NCBI RefSeq assembly: GCF_040939455.1
Contig: NC_134108.1
Span: 36,128,501 to 36,192,500 of the forward strand
DNA: 64,000 nt
Origin: Microcebus murinus
Lineage: Eukaryota > Chordata > Mammalia > Primates > Cheirogaleidae
Reading direction: 5' to 3'
Under the pieces are notes generated by a model that saw nothing but the letters and a program-made list of their open reading frames with translations, was not told the origin of the DNA and made no database searches. Shown in pieces: positions 52,921 through 64,000 of this stretch. Every line of letters starts with the position of its first letter. The first letter of the stretch is position 1. Made by a program: the position numbers and the translations under genes.

Positions 52921-55749
52921 GAAAAATATATTTTAGGGTACTATTATTTATTTTAAAGACCCTTTATATTATAATTTCTAAATTATAAATATATTTAAAC
53001 AAGGTAGATACACTTGTCTTCTTAAGAACAAAGACACATTAATTTTTGAGCCTTTATACCAACATGGAAGTCCATGATAGTTTTTAATGTTGATAAAATG
53101 TGAAATCATATTCAACACTCTCTTTTTTCACTAGGAGTTGAGATGGGGTGTTAACAAACACTTCTTTTTTATCTGCAATTATCTCACATTCCAAATAAAT
53201 TAGTTCTATGTTTCATTTCAATTAAATAATACATTTTTGTTCTGAATTCATAATTCATATGCTCTAACCAATGCTTTTTGTAATAAGAATTTGAACAGAA
53301 GGATATTATGCACACACAAAGCATAATTTTAAGTTGCAGATGATTTTTACTTGCTCTTTTTCATCTTATTCCATCTACATAATTTGAGATTGCTTCAGCA
53401 AAGGATTCTAATGTGATTATATCAGTATTATTAATGAAGGTCTTTATAGGAAGTATTTTATTACGTGGGCTGGTATATCATCTCTATTGTTCACCACATG
53501 ATTCTTATCCCCATACTATTCCACTGGCTGTACTATTATGGCACATGTTGCAAATTTTCTTTGCTACGAATAATCCAGGTGCAGTTATCAACCTACAATA
53601 ACACATGGAAGATTGCCTCTAGGGCTATTGTGAATGTTCACAGCCTACTGGGTCAGAAAAGCTTTTCAGAGGATCAGAAACATATCTTAATACCAGCCTT
53701 TAGGTGTTGTGCTGCATCATCAAGCATGACTGCATTAAACACTTTTTAAAAGATTAAATAAAACTAGACGTACATGCAAACTTGTATTATCTACTTCAGG
53801 TTGGGAAATGGACTGAACTAAATGCCAACACTGGCTTAACCAATCATTCCCATTATAAATTTGTTCTGGCACCTGGTAGATTTTGTTGGTCCAAACTTAC
53901 CAAAAACCTACCCGAGTTCAGACGAGTCTGATATATTAGTTCAGTGGAAACAGGAGAAGATATTAAGGGAGGGTAAAAGATGGCTAATAAAATTCAAATG
54001 TCATTATGGTTAATACCTCTCTCATAGTTTAAATATCAGATTCATTTTTAAAGCTGTATTGAGAGCAGCAGTTCAACTGTTCTATACGTGTGCCAGTTGG
54101 GACATGATCAAAGGAATGGCTAATCTAGCACAATAGAACTGCCACAAAATGCCTTTAGTTTCAGAGGTAAGAGCCATAGGGGAGTCCCCAAGCAAAAGTA
54201 TTCACTGAAAAAAACTGGAAATATAAAAGGCAACCTATCGACAACACTATATTGTCTTAATAGTAAAATTCAGTTTAAGGTTGTATATTTGTAATGTAGA
54301 GTAGGAACTCTGATTTATTCCTAATGAATTATTGGAGGCAGAAAGTACAATTTTAAAATGTTCCTGCAAAATGTAAATAATTAATACTGTCCTGCCAAAT
54401 CCCTGAACAAAATTAGTATATAATTCCTTTGGGAGAAAATGGTACAAGTAGCATAATTTTTGTTCAGACATAACAGCAAACCTGTAGCAAAATTAATTGT
54501 AAGAAAGTAAGGCATTTGCAAAAATAAATGAGCCCATGTTGGGCATTCCAACATTAATAGGCAAGGCTACAAATGATCGGTGTGTTTCATTGGAAGGCAT
54601 GTGCTGTGTCAGTCACCACACACAATGGGAATACAAGGTCAAGTTGTCGGAAGGGACGGGGAGAGCAGATTATTTGTATTAGAATACTAGCTGTAAAAAT
54701 AACTAGCATTTATTGTGTGCCTTTGGAGAAAAAAGGAGCTAAAACTATATGAACATTTCTTTCTTTTTAGAGGTACAAAAATAGAAGACAAGGAAGATAC
54801 AGAATATATAATGCACCTGAGACTTCAGCACATATTATACCAATTATCAAAAAGAATTTATTGATTAACATTATATAAAAAGGGTATCAATAGTGCTCTC
54901 ACTGCACTGAAAAAGAAAAAAAAAACTAAGTAAAAAGGAAATATCAGGACATACCAGCTGGAGACACAAGTTGCTTCAAAATGTTATAGTAAGCTCATGT
55001 ATTATTAGGATTTGGGAAATATAGTTAAGTAGGAACCTTAGAGCAATTGGTCCCTTTACCATGACATCTGTGGGAATCAGCTTTATGCTTATGAAAAGGT
55101 ATTTTATGTGGCATTCAATAAAGCTTGCTTCTGAAGCAAAGAGCTTGCTGCAGTATGTGGCAGGGAAGATGAATGGGAGTAAAGTTAGCAACAGAAAAAG
55201 AGCCCCCAAGGGGAATAAGATGTGGATTGGGGAAGACACAAATTTGAAGACCAGTTTTTCCCCAAAGCAATTTTAAAAGGCACAAAGCTGAATCAAAGTG
55301 TCACTTAAAAGGCCCCTCAACTCTATCCATGTGTAGCAGTATAATGTAGCTGGACTGAATAACTTTGGAGTTGGAACTTGGCTGTGATTGGTGTTCTTCA
55401 CGGACCCTTTCTTCCTTTCTGTCTGAGTTACCTTCTTTGGAAAGTAAATCTTAGATTATCTTCTTTCATATTGGCTCAAGGCCAATATGAGGGTGAAAGA
55501 AACTGTGTCACATACTTCAGAATGAAGGGATTTCATTAATTACTGGTAACATGATTATTATCATTCAGGAAGATATAATCTAGGAAAAACTGCAACTGTA
55601 TTTGTGCGTTTCATTTTTTTTATTTTTTAATACCTAAACTTCAAAACCAACCAATCATCTAACCAATCATTAAACCCTGGTAACAGCTGAGGGATTCGAA
55701 AGGAAATGCCAGCAATTAAATCAAAGTCATGGTTGCCATTAGAGGAGTG

Positions 55750-55920
55750 ATCACTGTATTCTAGGCATGTGCTAACAACTTTATAGCTATTATTCTATCA
55801 ATTCTTTCCCAAATAAAAGAGAGAAGTTTTATCATTGCCCATGATTTACAAATAAGAAAACTGAGGCTTAGAGAAGTTAAGTGATGTCCCAAGATTAAGA
55901 GATAATGAGAAGAGTTGAAA
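55750..55920 (-). repeat. MIR SINE
   Basis: Antisense MIR: tattctaggcatgtgctaac, aaataagaaaactgaggct, tagagaagttaagtgatgtc. Confidence 0.8.
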
Positions 55921-56869
55921 TCATGCCTACAGATCCAAATCCTATCTTTTTTACTCTTACGCAGCAATTGTTAACTTATCCAATGGGGGAAACTGACAAG
56001 ACACTCGGGTTAGGGGAACTTAAGATTCTAAAATGCAGAGTGAATTCACATTCAGGGGGAAAAAAAGCTAAAATTAAGTTCCCCTAGTTTTCCAAGTTGG
56101 AAATTGGGTTATAGAGAATAATATTGAGCTTTGGATTAGTGGAGCTTGGAAATCAGCAGGAAACAAACCAGCTCAGCTACCACCGGACAAACCACAGAGG
56201 AATTTAATGACACTATGGGAAGCCAGGAACATGTAGGAAGACTAGAGCGCTCCTCCCACTCATTTGATTACCATTTCAGATCTCTTTCAATGGTATTAAC
56301 TCATGATTTTATAGTCCTCTGAATTGTTGGTATGTGCTTCTACACCAGAGTGGGCTTCTTATATTAGAAATACATGGGCAAGCCACTAATCACTTTCAGC
56401 TTACTGCTGGTGATCAAGGTGAAACTCACATTAGGTGGCTGGTATTGCTCTAAAAGTCTGAAAATCTAATCAATGACACTCCTTGCTCATAAGATAAAGA
56501 CTTGACAGAAATGTACTCTTTTAGCCCCAACACTTGTGACTGCCCTTTACTCTTCCATATTAAATCTCTGGCAGTTTCCCCAGAATGTATGCAATACTAT
56601 TTGACATCTTCATGGTTTGGAATGTCGTGTTTTCCTAACCAATAAAGAAAATTTAACTCCATACAGTGAGTGCTTACGTGAGGCATGGATTACTTCAAGG
56701 CTGCTACTCAGGGAAGTATTTTCCTAAATACAAAAAGGCACATACAGGTACTCCTCACTCTGTGCTCATCTAGCACCCTGTCTAACACCTGTAAAAAACA
56801 CAACTTAATTCATTTTATTGTAATTCATCTTTGCATATTAACTCTTAAATTGGGCTATGAGCACTCTTA

Positions 56870-57140
56870 AGAGTCTCCAAGAATATTTCTATTATCCCAG
56901 AAAGTTTCTGCTTGACCTTTTCTCCTCCCCACTTTCCCACTCTCTACACCATCCACCAGGCAACCACTGTTCTGATTTTGATAACTGTAGAATAATTTTG
57001 CTGGGTCTTGAACTTTATACAGGTAGAATCTTACTGCTTTGTGTCTGGCTTCTTTCACTGAGCATAATATTTTTGGGATTAATCCAAGCTACCACCCGTA
57101 TCAGTAATTCATTATTTTACTTTCAACTGGCAATATGAAT
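56870..57140 (-). mobile_element. L1 3' region, antisense, first part
   Basis: Reads caaccactgttctgattttg, gtgtctggcttctttcactg and agcataatatttttgggatt, antisense L1M 3' text. The matching continuation appears only at 57588, so the element is split by an insert. Confidence 0.8.
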
Positions 57141-57587
57141 ATACATGTATTAGTTAACTTTTGAGACATCACAAACCACACCAAAATTTTGTGACTTGAA
57201 ACCAAAACCATTCATTTTTGCTCATTGTTCTTTGGGTCAGCGATTTTGGTTGAGTTCAGCTGGGCAGTTCTTTTGCTAGACTTGCTCGGATTTACTCACA
57301 CCTCTGTGGTTGACTGTGGATCATCTAGGCAGCACTGTTTCTGGGGGTTGTCTGATTGTTAGGTGGGGTGATGAGGACAAATGGGCTACATATTTGTGGT
57401 CTCACAGATCTAATCATTCACCAGGATAATCTAGGCTTGTGCCCATTGATGTTGTAAGTTTAAAAAGCAGTACTAGTAGGCTGCCCTTTTCAAGTCTCTG
57501 TCTGTATTCTGTTTGCAATCATCTCACTGTCGAAATCAACTGGGAGCCACTATGACACAACTCTCCTATGTTGCCACAAGTTAGTTA
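57141..57587. mobile_element. Unclassified insert splitting an L1
   Basis: About 445 bp reading ttagttaacttttgagacat, ttgtgacttgaaaccaaaac and gttgagttcagctgggcagt. The style is that of an old mammalian interspersed repeat, but I cannot name the family. Short similar motifs (tagttaac and ttagttac) lie at the two borders and may be a decayed target duplication. Confidence 0.5.
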
Positions 57588-57735
57588 CTTATTCATCTGT
57601 TGAAGGACTTTGGGATTGCCTCCATGTTTGGGATACTATGAATAAAGCTGCTCTAAACATTTTTTACAGATCTTTTTGTGAATACGTATTTTCATTTCTC
57701 TCAAAGAAATACCTACTAATGGAATGGCTAGGTCA
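57588..57735 (-). mobile_element. L1 3' region, antisense, second part
   Basis: Continues the L1 interrupted at 57140: cttattcatctgttgaagga, gggatactatgaataaagct, attttcatttctctcaaaga and tggaatggctaggtcatgag. Confidence 0.8.
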
Positions 57736-59193
57736 TGAGGTGAGAGCCTGGCAGGTGGAAGTGGGCTGGGGCTCTTGAAATAGTTAGTGGGGAGTATAAC
57801 CAGTGGATTCTTCCAAAGCAAAGATTGCTATCATCCAAATTTGTTTTTTATTTATTTTTAAAGTATGTTTGTACAATGCAATCACCCTCTCAATACCTTA
57901 TTACACTCTGAACATTAGTAAACCTTTGCTCTGCACACTGTTTTAGGTGAGAGGACTTTGGAAAACTGAAGGAATCAAGGTGACATGGTACAAAGATGAG
58001 ATGTAAAGAGACAGTGGAGAATTCACTTGAAAGAATGAGTGGAGTTAGGGGTGTCAGGAAAGGTCTCAAGAATTCCTAGTGGCACTGCAGAAGACATTGC
58101 ACACGAGATGGAAATTTGGACTACTTTCTAATCTCAAAGAACAAGTCAATCCCAGTAGACAGAAGGTGTTTTGCCAGCAAATGAATAAGCATAATGCTTA
58201 ACTCTTTGTGGGCTCTCAAGGATTAACTAGTTGGTATTTTCAGGTTGTTATAATCCTGTATTTTGAACTAACTCATTTAAACAATTATGTTTTAGGATTT
58301 CATGATTAAACAGTGGCAGGAAGAATAACTCATCTAGTTCATAGGTTCAATTGAATATTATAAAATTATAACTATGAATGTACTTTGAGCCCCTAGAGAA
58401 ACATCAAATATACTAATCCTTCTCACCTCTAAATGTTCATCAGATTCAGAATCTATTCAAACATCCTCACAAGAATAAAGGCAATTTTTTATTTCTTTTT
58501 TGCCCCTAGTATTATTAACTCAAGTGATTTCTGTTTTTTTCCCCCTTTTAGTGGGCAGAAGTTGAGAACTGTTCATTAATTTAGAGATTTTTTTTTAAGA
58601 AACACCTCCTAAAAGAGAAGTTTAAATATGAGAGTTAGAATTGTTTCTCTCACCTCCCAAATTTTAATAGCCCTTTAAAAGATATTTACTTATTCTTTAG
58701 TAGTAAATATTGTTCATATTTCTGAGCTCTAATTTTTCCTATATTTTTGTCAAACTAATTCTACCAAGATCATCTGCTATTATTTTCCCTCTTTAATTAT
58801 TATATCATTAAAATTTTCTCATTACACACTTGTCAAAAATATCACTGAGAGTACAACATTTATGACTCCATCAAAGAAACAGAAGAGGAGGAGAAAACAA
58901 AAGAGAGAGGGAAGAAAAAAGGATTTGATATGACTTATTTTTCTCCCCCTAATTCCAGGAAACTATATTTTCCATTCCATTATATTTCTTATTACAGTTG
59001 AAAAAATACAAATGAGCAAGCTCTTTATAACCACAGCATCAGAACTCAGAGGGAGAGAAAGTTGTCTTCGTTTTTCTGGCCTTTAAAGATGCCGTCATTA
59101 TCAGTTGTTCTCCCAGAAAAGGGAGGCTCGATGACTTTCCTCATGTTACCTCAAAGACTTCAAAACTGTTGAAACCTTATTATTGAATGTCAT

Positions 59194-59224
59194 CTGTGTG
59201 TGTGTTTGTGTGTGTTTGTGTGTG
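59194..59224. repeat. GT-rich microsatellite
   Basis: GT repeat with regular TTT interruptions. Confidence 0.85.
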
Positions 59225-59400
59225 AATATGAATTTAAAACCAAGAAATACTGAGTAAGAGATGACATTCTGCTGATTTTTATGGTCTTTTATGAAGGTTG
59301 ACTGAGTTCTTTTATAATTAGACCCCAGTTTGCTCCTGCAGATCGATTTTCTAAAATTGGACAGTTTATATATAAGATATATATCTATATATAAACTGTA

Positions 59401-59597
59401 GACAGAGTCTTGCTTTATTATCCTGGGTAGAATACAGTGGTGTGATCACAGCTCACTGCAGCCCTGAACTCTTGGATCAAGAGATCCTCCTGCTTCAGCC
59501 TTCTGAGCACCTGAGGCTACAGTTGTACGTCGCCAAGTCCAGCTAATTGTTTTAAATGTTTTGTAGAGATGGGTTCTCTCTATGTTGCTCAGGCTTA
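59401..59597 (-). mobile_element. Alu fragment, antisense, old
   Basis: Starts gacagagtcttgctttatta (3' end of Alu read antisense), followed by acagctcactgcagccctga and cagctaattgttttaaatg, and ends in the linker region (tatgttgctcaggctt). Covers the right arm and little of the left. AluJ-like divergence. Confidence 0.88.
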
Positions 59598-59859
59598 AGA
59601 AATATTATTTTATACCTCACTTCTCCCCTCCACTTCAAAAAGTTCCCGGCTAGAATTAGGTTGTGACTAAGTTTGATTCCTTCTAAATCTCTTTCCTTCT
59701 AAATTCCTATCTTCAGATAGCTATGGTTTCCAACTACTTATAACTTCATTATTCCTAGTCATATACCATTTTCAACCTTCACAGCTTCCTGAAAAGCAGA
59801 TAGGCTTTGCTATTCCTCAGCTCTGATGAATATATTCAACCTAAGGGGATTAGTGAATA

Positions 59860-60115
59860 ATAACTCACATTTATATAGAACTCAGTCTGTGCCAAGCACT
59901 GTTCATACATAAACTCTTTTACTTCTCATAATCACTTTATGAGATAGGTATAATTATTATACTCTTCTTATAGATGAGGAATTAAAGGCATAGAGAACTT
60001 AAAAGGCTTCTCCAAAGTCACCTGCTTACAAATAGCGGAGCTGGGATTCAAATCCACGGTGGCTGACTTCAGAATCCATGCTCATAACCGCTATACCATC
60101 TGCCAACACATCTCA
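59860..60115 (-). repeat. MIR SINE, near full length
   Basis: Antisense MIR throughout: tctgtgccaagcactgttca, tagatgaggaattaaaggca, agctgggattcaaatccacg, then the terminal ccgctataccatctgcc. Confidence 0.88.
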
Positions 60116-62439
60116 GGATGTAAAAGACTACATTCTTCCTGGCATAATGGTTTTTTAGAATATACACTCTATAGGCTTAAATTTCACCCTTTAAATGCAG
60201 CTCGTTAGGGAAAAAATATATATACACATAGTATAACTTTGCTTTTGAGCTTTAATATTATTTATTTATTAAAAATATGAATTACAGAGAATGAATTCTC
60301 TTATATTAAAATATTTAGAAAAGGCTGAAGACATCTGACCACATGATAATATATTTATTTGATTATATTTTATATTGCAGAAGTAAATATTTCAGGCTCA
60401 CATCAACTATTTCTATTTATTAGTGACAATTAATGGGACACCTAAGCCTTTAATCTAAATTGCCTATCTACAACTAAGATGAAAGAAACTATGGCTAAGA
60501 TGAATATAGATACCCAGCAGTAAACAAATGGGAACTTTTAGTTTTACTAAAGGTAAGTAATTGACAAAAGACTACCTGGCACCAAAATACATGAATAATT
60601 GCTAATCTAGAGTGCCTATAATTTGAAGCTTGGCACCCTACTTATTATTGGAGACAAGAAATATTAGAAACTACAGTTTTATCTCTTTGAAAATATAGCA
60701 TAATACAAAGCTATGATAACGATTAGGACAGTTCAGGGCACATTAAAGTAAAGTGGAAGTGTAGAGAAATACAAAGCTATGCAACACCCAATTCTTAAGA
60801 GCCTTAGTAGCTATTTGGGAGGCAAAAGTAGGCCACTTCCTCACCCCCTAAACACACATACACACACATACACAGCACATACAACTTGGAATCAGGTAGA
60901 ATAAAGGCAGGAATGATGATGCATTTTCTCATTACCTTTTTGCGACTATAATTTCTTTTCTTGCTGTAAAGCAGTATGAGTGATTGGAGAGAGGTAAAAT
61001 GATCCACTCTCTATTCTGAGTTTTTCTAGCCTAGAATTTCTGCTCTTTTTCAAACTCAAAAGTCAGTCTCAAGCATGCTATCATCAGTGAAAAGCCAGTG
61101 TAGGGTACAATAAACCCAAGGGCTATCCAGTGCTACAGTGTTGGGTAGAAATATGAAGTTCATAGCTAAGCAAAAATATTGGTGGACAACCAAGCTAAAT
61201 TAGGTTTAATCACTTCTCATAGGATGAGATACCCATGTATTGTTTCAAAGCAAAAATTCCCTGAACCAAACTGCAATGGACTCAGGAGGACAACGTTTGG
61301 CTTTCTTTCCTGCCAGAGACACTCATACCAGTGACAAGGAGCAGAGTATTGAAGTAGGCACAGAAGTAGGATACTTCCACATTACTGATTCCTAATCCTC
61401 CTACGCTAGACCACTACAAACTTCCTTTTTGTTCCCCTTGGCTCTGGCCCTTTGGATACTGTTAGTATTCTAGCAGCTTGACCTCTTTAAAAGAACAGAA
61501 ATTGTTCAGGATAGTAAAAGACAAAAATATTTATTTCAATTAAACCAGCATCAGGAAGGTTCTGAGGCTGTCCAGTGCAATAACTCCGACTGATAAGGTT
61601 TGGTCCCTCACAGTGTTATTATAGCTAAGATGGCAGGGTCACCGCTCAAATGGAATGAAAGATTGACGCTATAGGCACTTTCCCATTTCCCAGATAATGT
61701 TCTCTTTATGTTCACGTGGAGTTACAATACATTTCTTCTTGATAAATTGCACAGTCTTACTTGTGTACAATCTACATCCTGTTCAGAGAGCTTTTGGTAA
61801 AAAATGAAATGAAATGGGATGGAAGACACAGAAATAATGTAACGTTTTCTGGGTAGTCAAAGTTTCCTAAATAATTCAGAACTTGAATATATTATTTAGA
61901 GATGATCTCAATGTATAATGTTTTTGTTGCTGGCTTTTATTTTATTTTTTTAGCTGTTCTTTATCAAGTTCTTAGGTAAAACCGTAAATCCAATGAGTGA
62001 AAATAGAAGTTCCTTTGAGGAGATTAATGGCTGGCTTCATCCCAAGAAAGCTGCAAAAGAAAGCTCAGAATGGCTCAGCACGATCAACCTCTTGGGAAAG
62101 TGGCAGATGCAGAGTTCACTTCTGAGTTCCATTTTTGCCTGTCTCAAAAATTGTCTGAATATCTGTTTCTGCCTCACCCCAATCCATTGAATACTCCATA
62201 TTCCAAAAACCTGTAGTTAGAAGAACTGAAGCATCTTCCTTTCATGTAAGTGAAGAACATGCTCGAATTATTTAATACTCAGATATTGACTGTGACCCTT
62301 CCACCTGCTGTGTCCAAGTGTCCTGGGAGCAAAAAGGGTCTAGAGGGCAGGAAATTCCCTGGAATTGGAAAGTTCATTTTTTTAAAAAAATTATCAAATA
62401 TCTTGATAGTATCTTTGGAGCTCCATACTTATGTATTCA

Positions 62440-63175
62440 GCTGCCTTAAATGTCTTAGCAGACATTTCAAACTTACCATGTCCAAACTACATTCCTGCTC
62501 TTCTTCCTAATACCTGGCCATACCTGACTGTACCCACTGCCTTTCTGTCTCAGCTGATGACAATCGTATCCATCCAGACATTAAGTCTCAAGCCCGTGGA
62601 CTCATCCTCGACTCATCCCTTTTTCTCATACCATAGAACCTGTCAGAAAACAATAAAGGATTTGCCTTCAAAGTATATACAAAATCTGACCTCTTTTAAC
62701 CATGTCCACTGCTGCCTCACAGGTCCAAGTTGCCATTTCTCTCACCTAGATTGCTGCAATAGCCTTCTAACTTGTTTTCCTATTTGCAACCATTTGTTTT
62801 CACTCATAGTCTACTTGCAACAGAGCAGCCAGCCTGATCATTGAAGAGTGTAAGTCAGATCATGGCACTCCTTTGTTCAAAATCTTCCACGAGTCCAATC
62901 TACTCTGAGTAAAGGCCAACACTGTTACAGTGGTCTCCCTTGGTCACTCTTCTCTAGACGTCGTAAGCTTCTTTGTGATTACTTGAACATAGAAACTCAT
63001 GGCAGCCTTTAGGCACTAGATATTCGCTCTGTACCTCTTTCAAGATTTGTTCAAATGTCACCTTCTAGATGATGCTTACCTTGATCTCTCTATTTTAAAT
63101 TGCTCCTTTCTTGGCACTTGCAATAGCTCTAATGCTACTCTATTATTTTCCACAGTAATTTAATCCGATGTATGA
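62440..63175 (+). repeat. L2 LINE, long 3' part
   Basis: Sense LINE2: agacatttcaaacttaccat, ttgctgcaatagccttctaa, gtcagatcatggcactcctt and ttcaaatgtcaccttctaga. The 137-codon plus frame at 62431-62844 is an accidental open frame in L2 sequence. Confidence 0.8.
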
Positions 63176-63559
63176 ATAAGTCTTTTTTTATTCCATTTCT
63201 AAAGTTAATTGTGTGGTTGATCTGGGTTATTTTGGCACTAATGGTATGGATAGAAATTGCTGGGTCTGATCCTTCTTGGGGAAACTGAATATAAGTTGTA
63301 ATTTTGACCTGGTTTTCTATTTAGAGAAAATACCTCTGTATTTTATCCACATTCAAATTTACCTCTATCCCCATCCAACCTTAAGGTCTATGAGCTCATT
63401 TCCAAGGGTAGGGTCTTTATCCTCTGGGCCATAGTTGATTGCTCACTCTGGTTTGGATGCGGTGTCCTTCTGTTTCTTTTCTTTATCAATTACCTAAATC
63501 CTCCCACTCTACTATTCTTTTACCCTCAAAAAAAAATCAAAATTTAAAAAGCATTGACA

Positions 63560-63601
63560 TCTCTCTCTCTCTCCTCTCTACCTGTCTCTCTCTCTCTCTT
63601 C
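63560..63601. repeat. CT-rich microsatellite
   Basis: CT dinucleotide tract with two short interruptions. Confidence 0.9.
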
Positions 63602-64000
63602 TTCCCATTTGCAGCCAGTCTTTCTGAAGGATTATTCTACACTTGCTCCTCATATGTCTTTGATTTCACAATTTGAAGCAGTTAGGCTCCCACTTTCTCC
63701 TCTTTAGTGATACTGTTCTCACTAGGATGATATCCAGTGATTTTCAGGATGCCAAATCTGTGGAAAGTATTCAGATCATATTTTGCCTGGCTTGGCTTCA
63801 GTTCTAACTCCACTGAAAACCCTCCAGGGTCTTGAAGTTATCACATCCCTTAGCCTTAGTGACCATAATCTTTTCTGTTTTTTCTCCTATCAATTTATAA
63901 ATTTCAGTCTTCTTTTTGGGTTTTTTCTCTTTGAAAGAACATTAAATAACTGTGCTCCCAAAGTTGTCTCCTGTGCTTTATTTGCTTCTCTTTTCACATA

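Noticed and set aside
61993..62190. Plus-strand frame of 65 codons with balanced composition
   Set aside because: Looks more protein-like than most, but no family was recognised and it is antisense to the gene; not enough to annotate.
62431..62844. Plus-strand frame of 137 codons
   Set aside because: Falls in L2 LINE sequence, without LINE2 protein motifs.

Overview
This is primate nuclear DNA, and the repeats point to a lemur (Malagasy strepsirrhine). Three Alu copies (18340-18687, 47117-47470, 50669-50999) carry the lemur-type linker and right arm (GAAAGAAATTAATTGGCC, GCTAGGCTGACGCCACGGC). Two L1 3' ends (34416-34712, 36868-37300) match the lemur L1 3' UTR as I remember it. Genus cannot be decided by eye. 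The window is AT-rich, sparse in genes and dominated by old transposable elements.

The one host gene I can support lies on the minus strand: the 3' end of NKAIN2 (Na+/K+-transporting ATPase interacting 2; formerly TCBA1). Three coding exons have consensus splice sites and agree in reading phase. They are 45546-45606 (61 nt; last membrane helix and start of the acidic tail), 28404-28485 (82 nt; cytoplasmic tail) and 24320-24329 (last coding bases and stop). Together they encode the final 50 residues, ending in MYMSK. The introns are about 4.1 kb and 17.1 kb. From 45607 to 64000 the window is intron upstream of these exons, and I found no further exon there. Below 24320 lies the 3' UTR, probably a few kb, and then downstream flank to position 1.

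Layout: 1-4800 is downstream flank with two hAT-family relics. 4801-7591 is a degenerate autonomous hAT-Charlie element (Charlie8-like) with a broken BED-finger transposase, itself interrupted by a MER1-like element. 11030-12217 holds an AluJ and a MaLR-type LTR. 15068-18325 is an L1 mosaic: 5' UTR/ORF1 start, ORF2, a misplaced second copy of a 5' segment, more ORF2, then an oppositely oriented L1 3' end. 18340-18687 is a lemur Alu. 18703-24319 is low in repeats and includes the NKAIN2 3' UTR. The introns (24330-45545) and the region above carry MIR, L2, MaLR, MER20, L1 and Alu copies, a GGAA microsatellite, and a compact 179-bp hAT miniature element with a perfect 8-bp target duplication.

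I see no prokaryotic-type system, CRISPR array, tRNA, rRNA or intact unknown gene. The most informative points are the NKAIN2 tail exons, with a stop codon inside a splice donor, the L1 mosaic, the nested hAT elements and the short hAT element at 42496. Family names for repeats come from memory of consensus sequences, not from a search.
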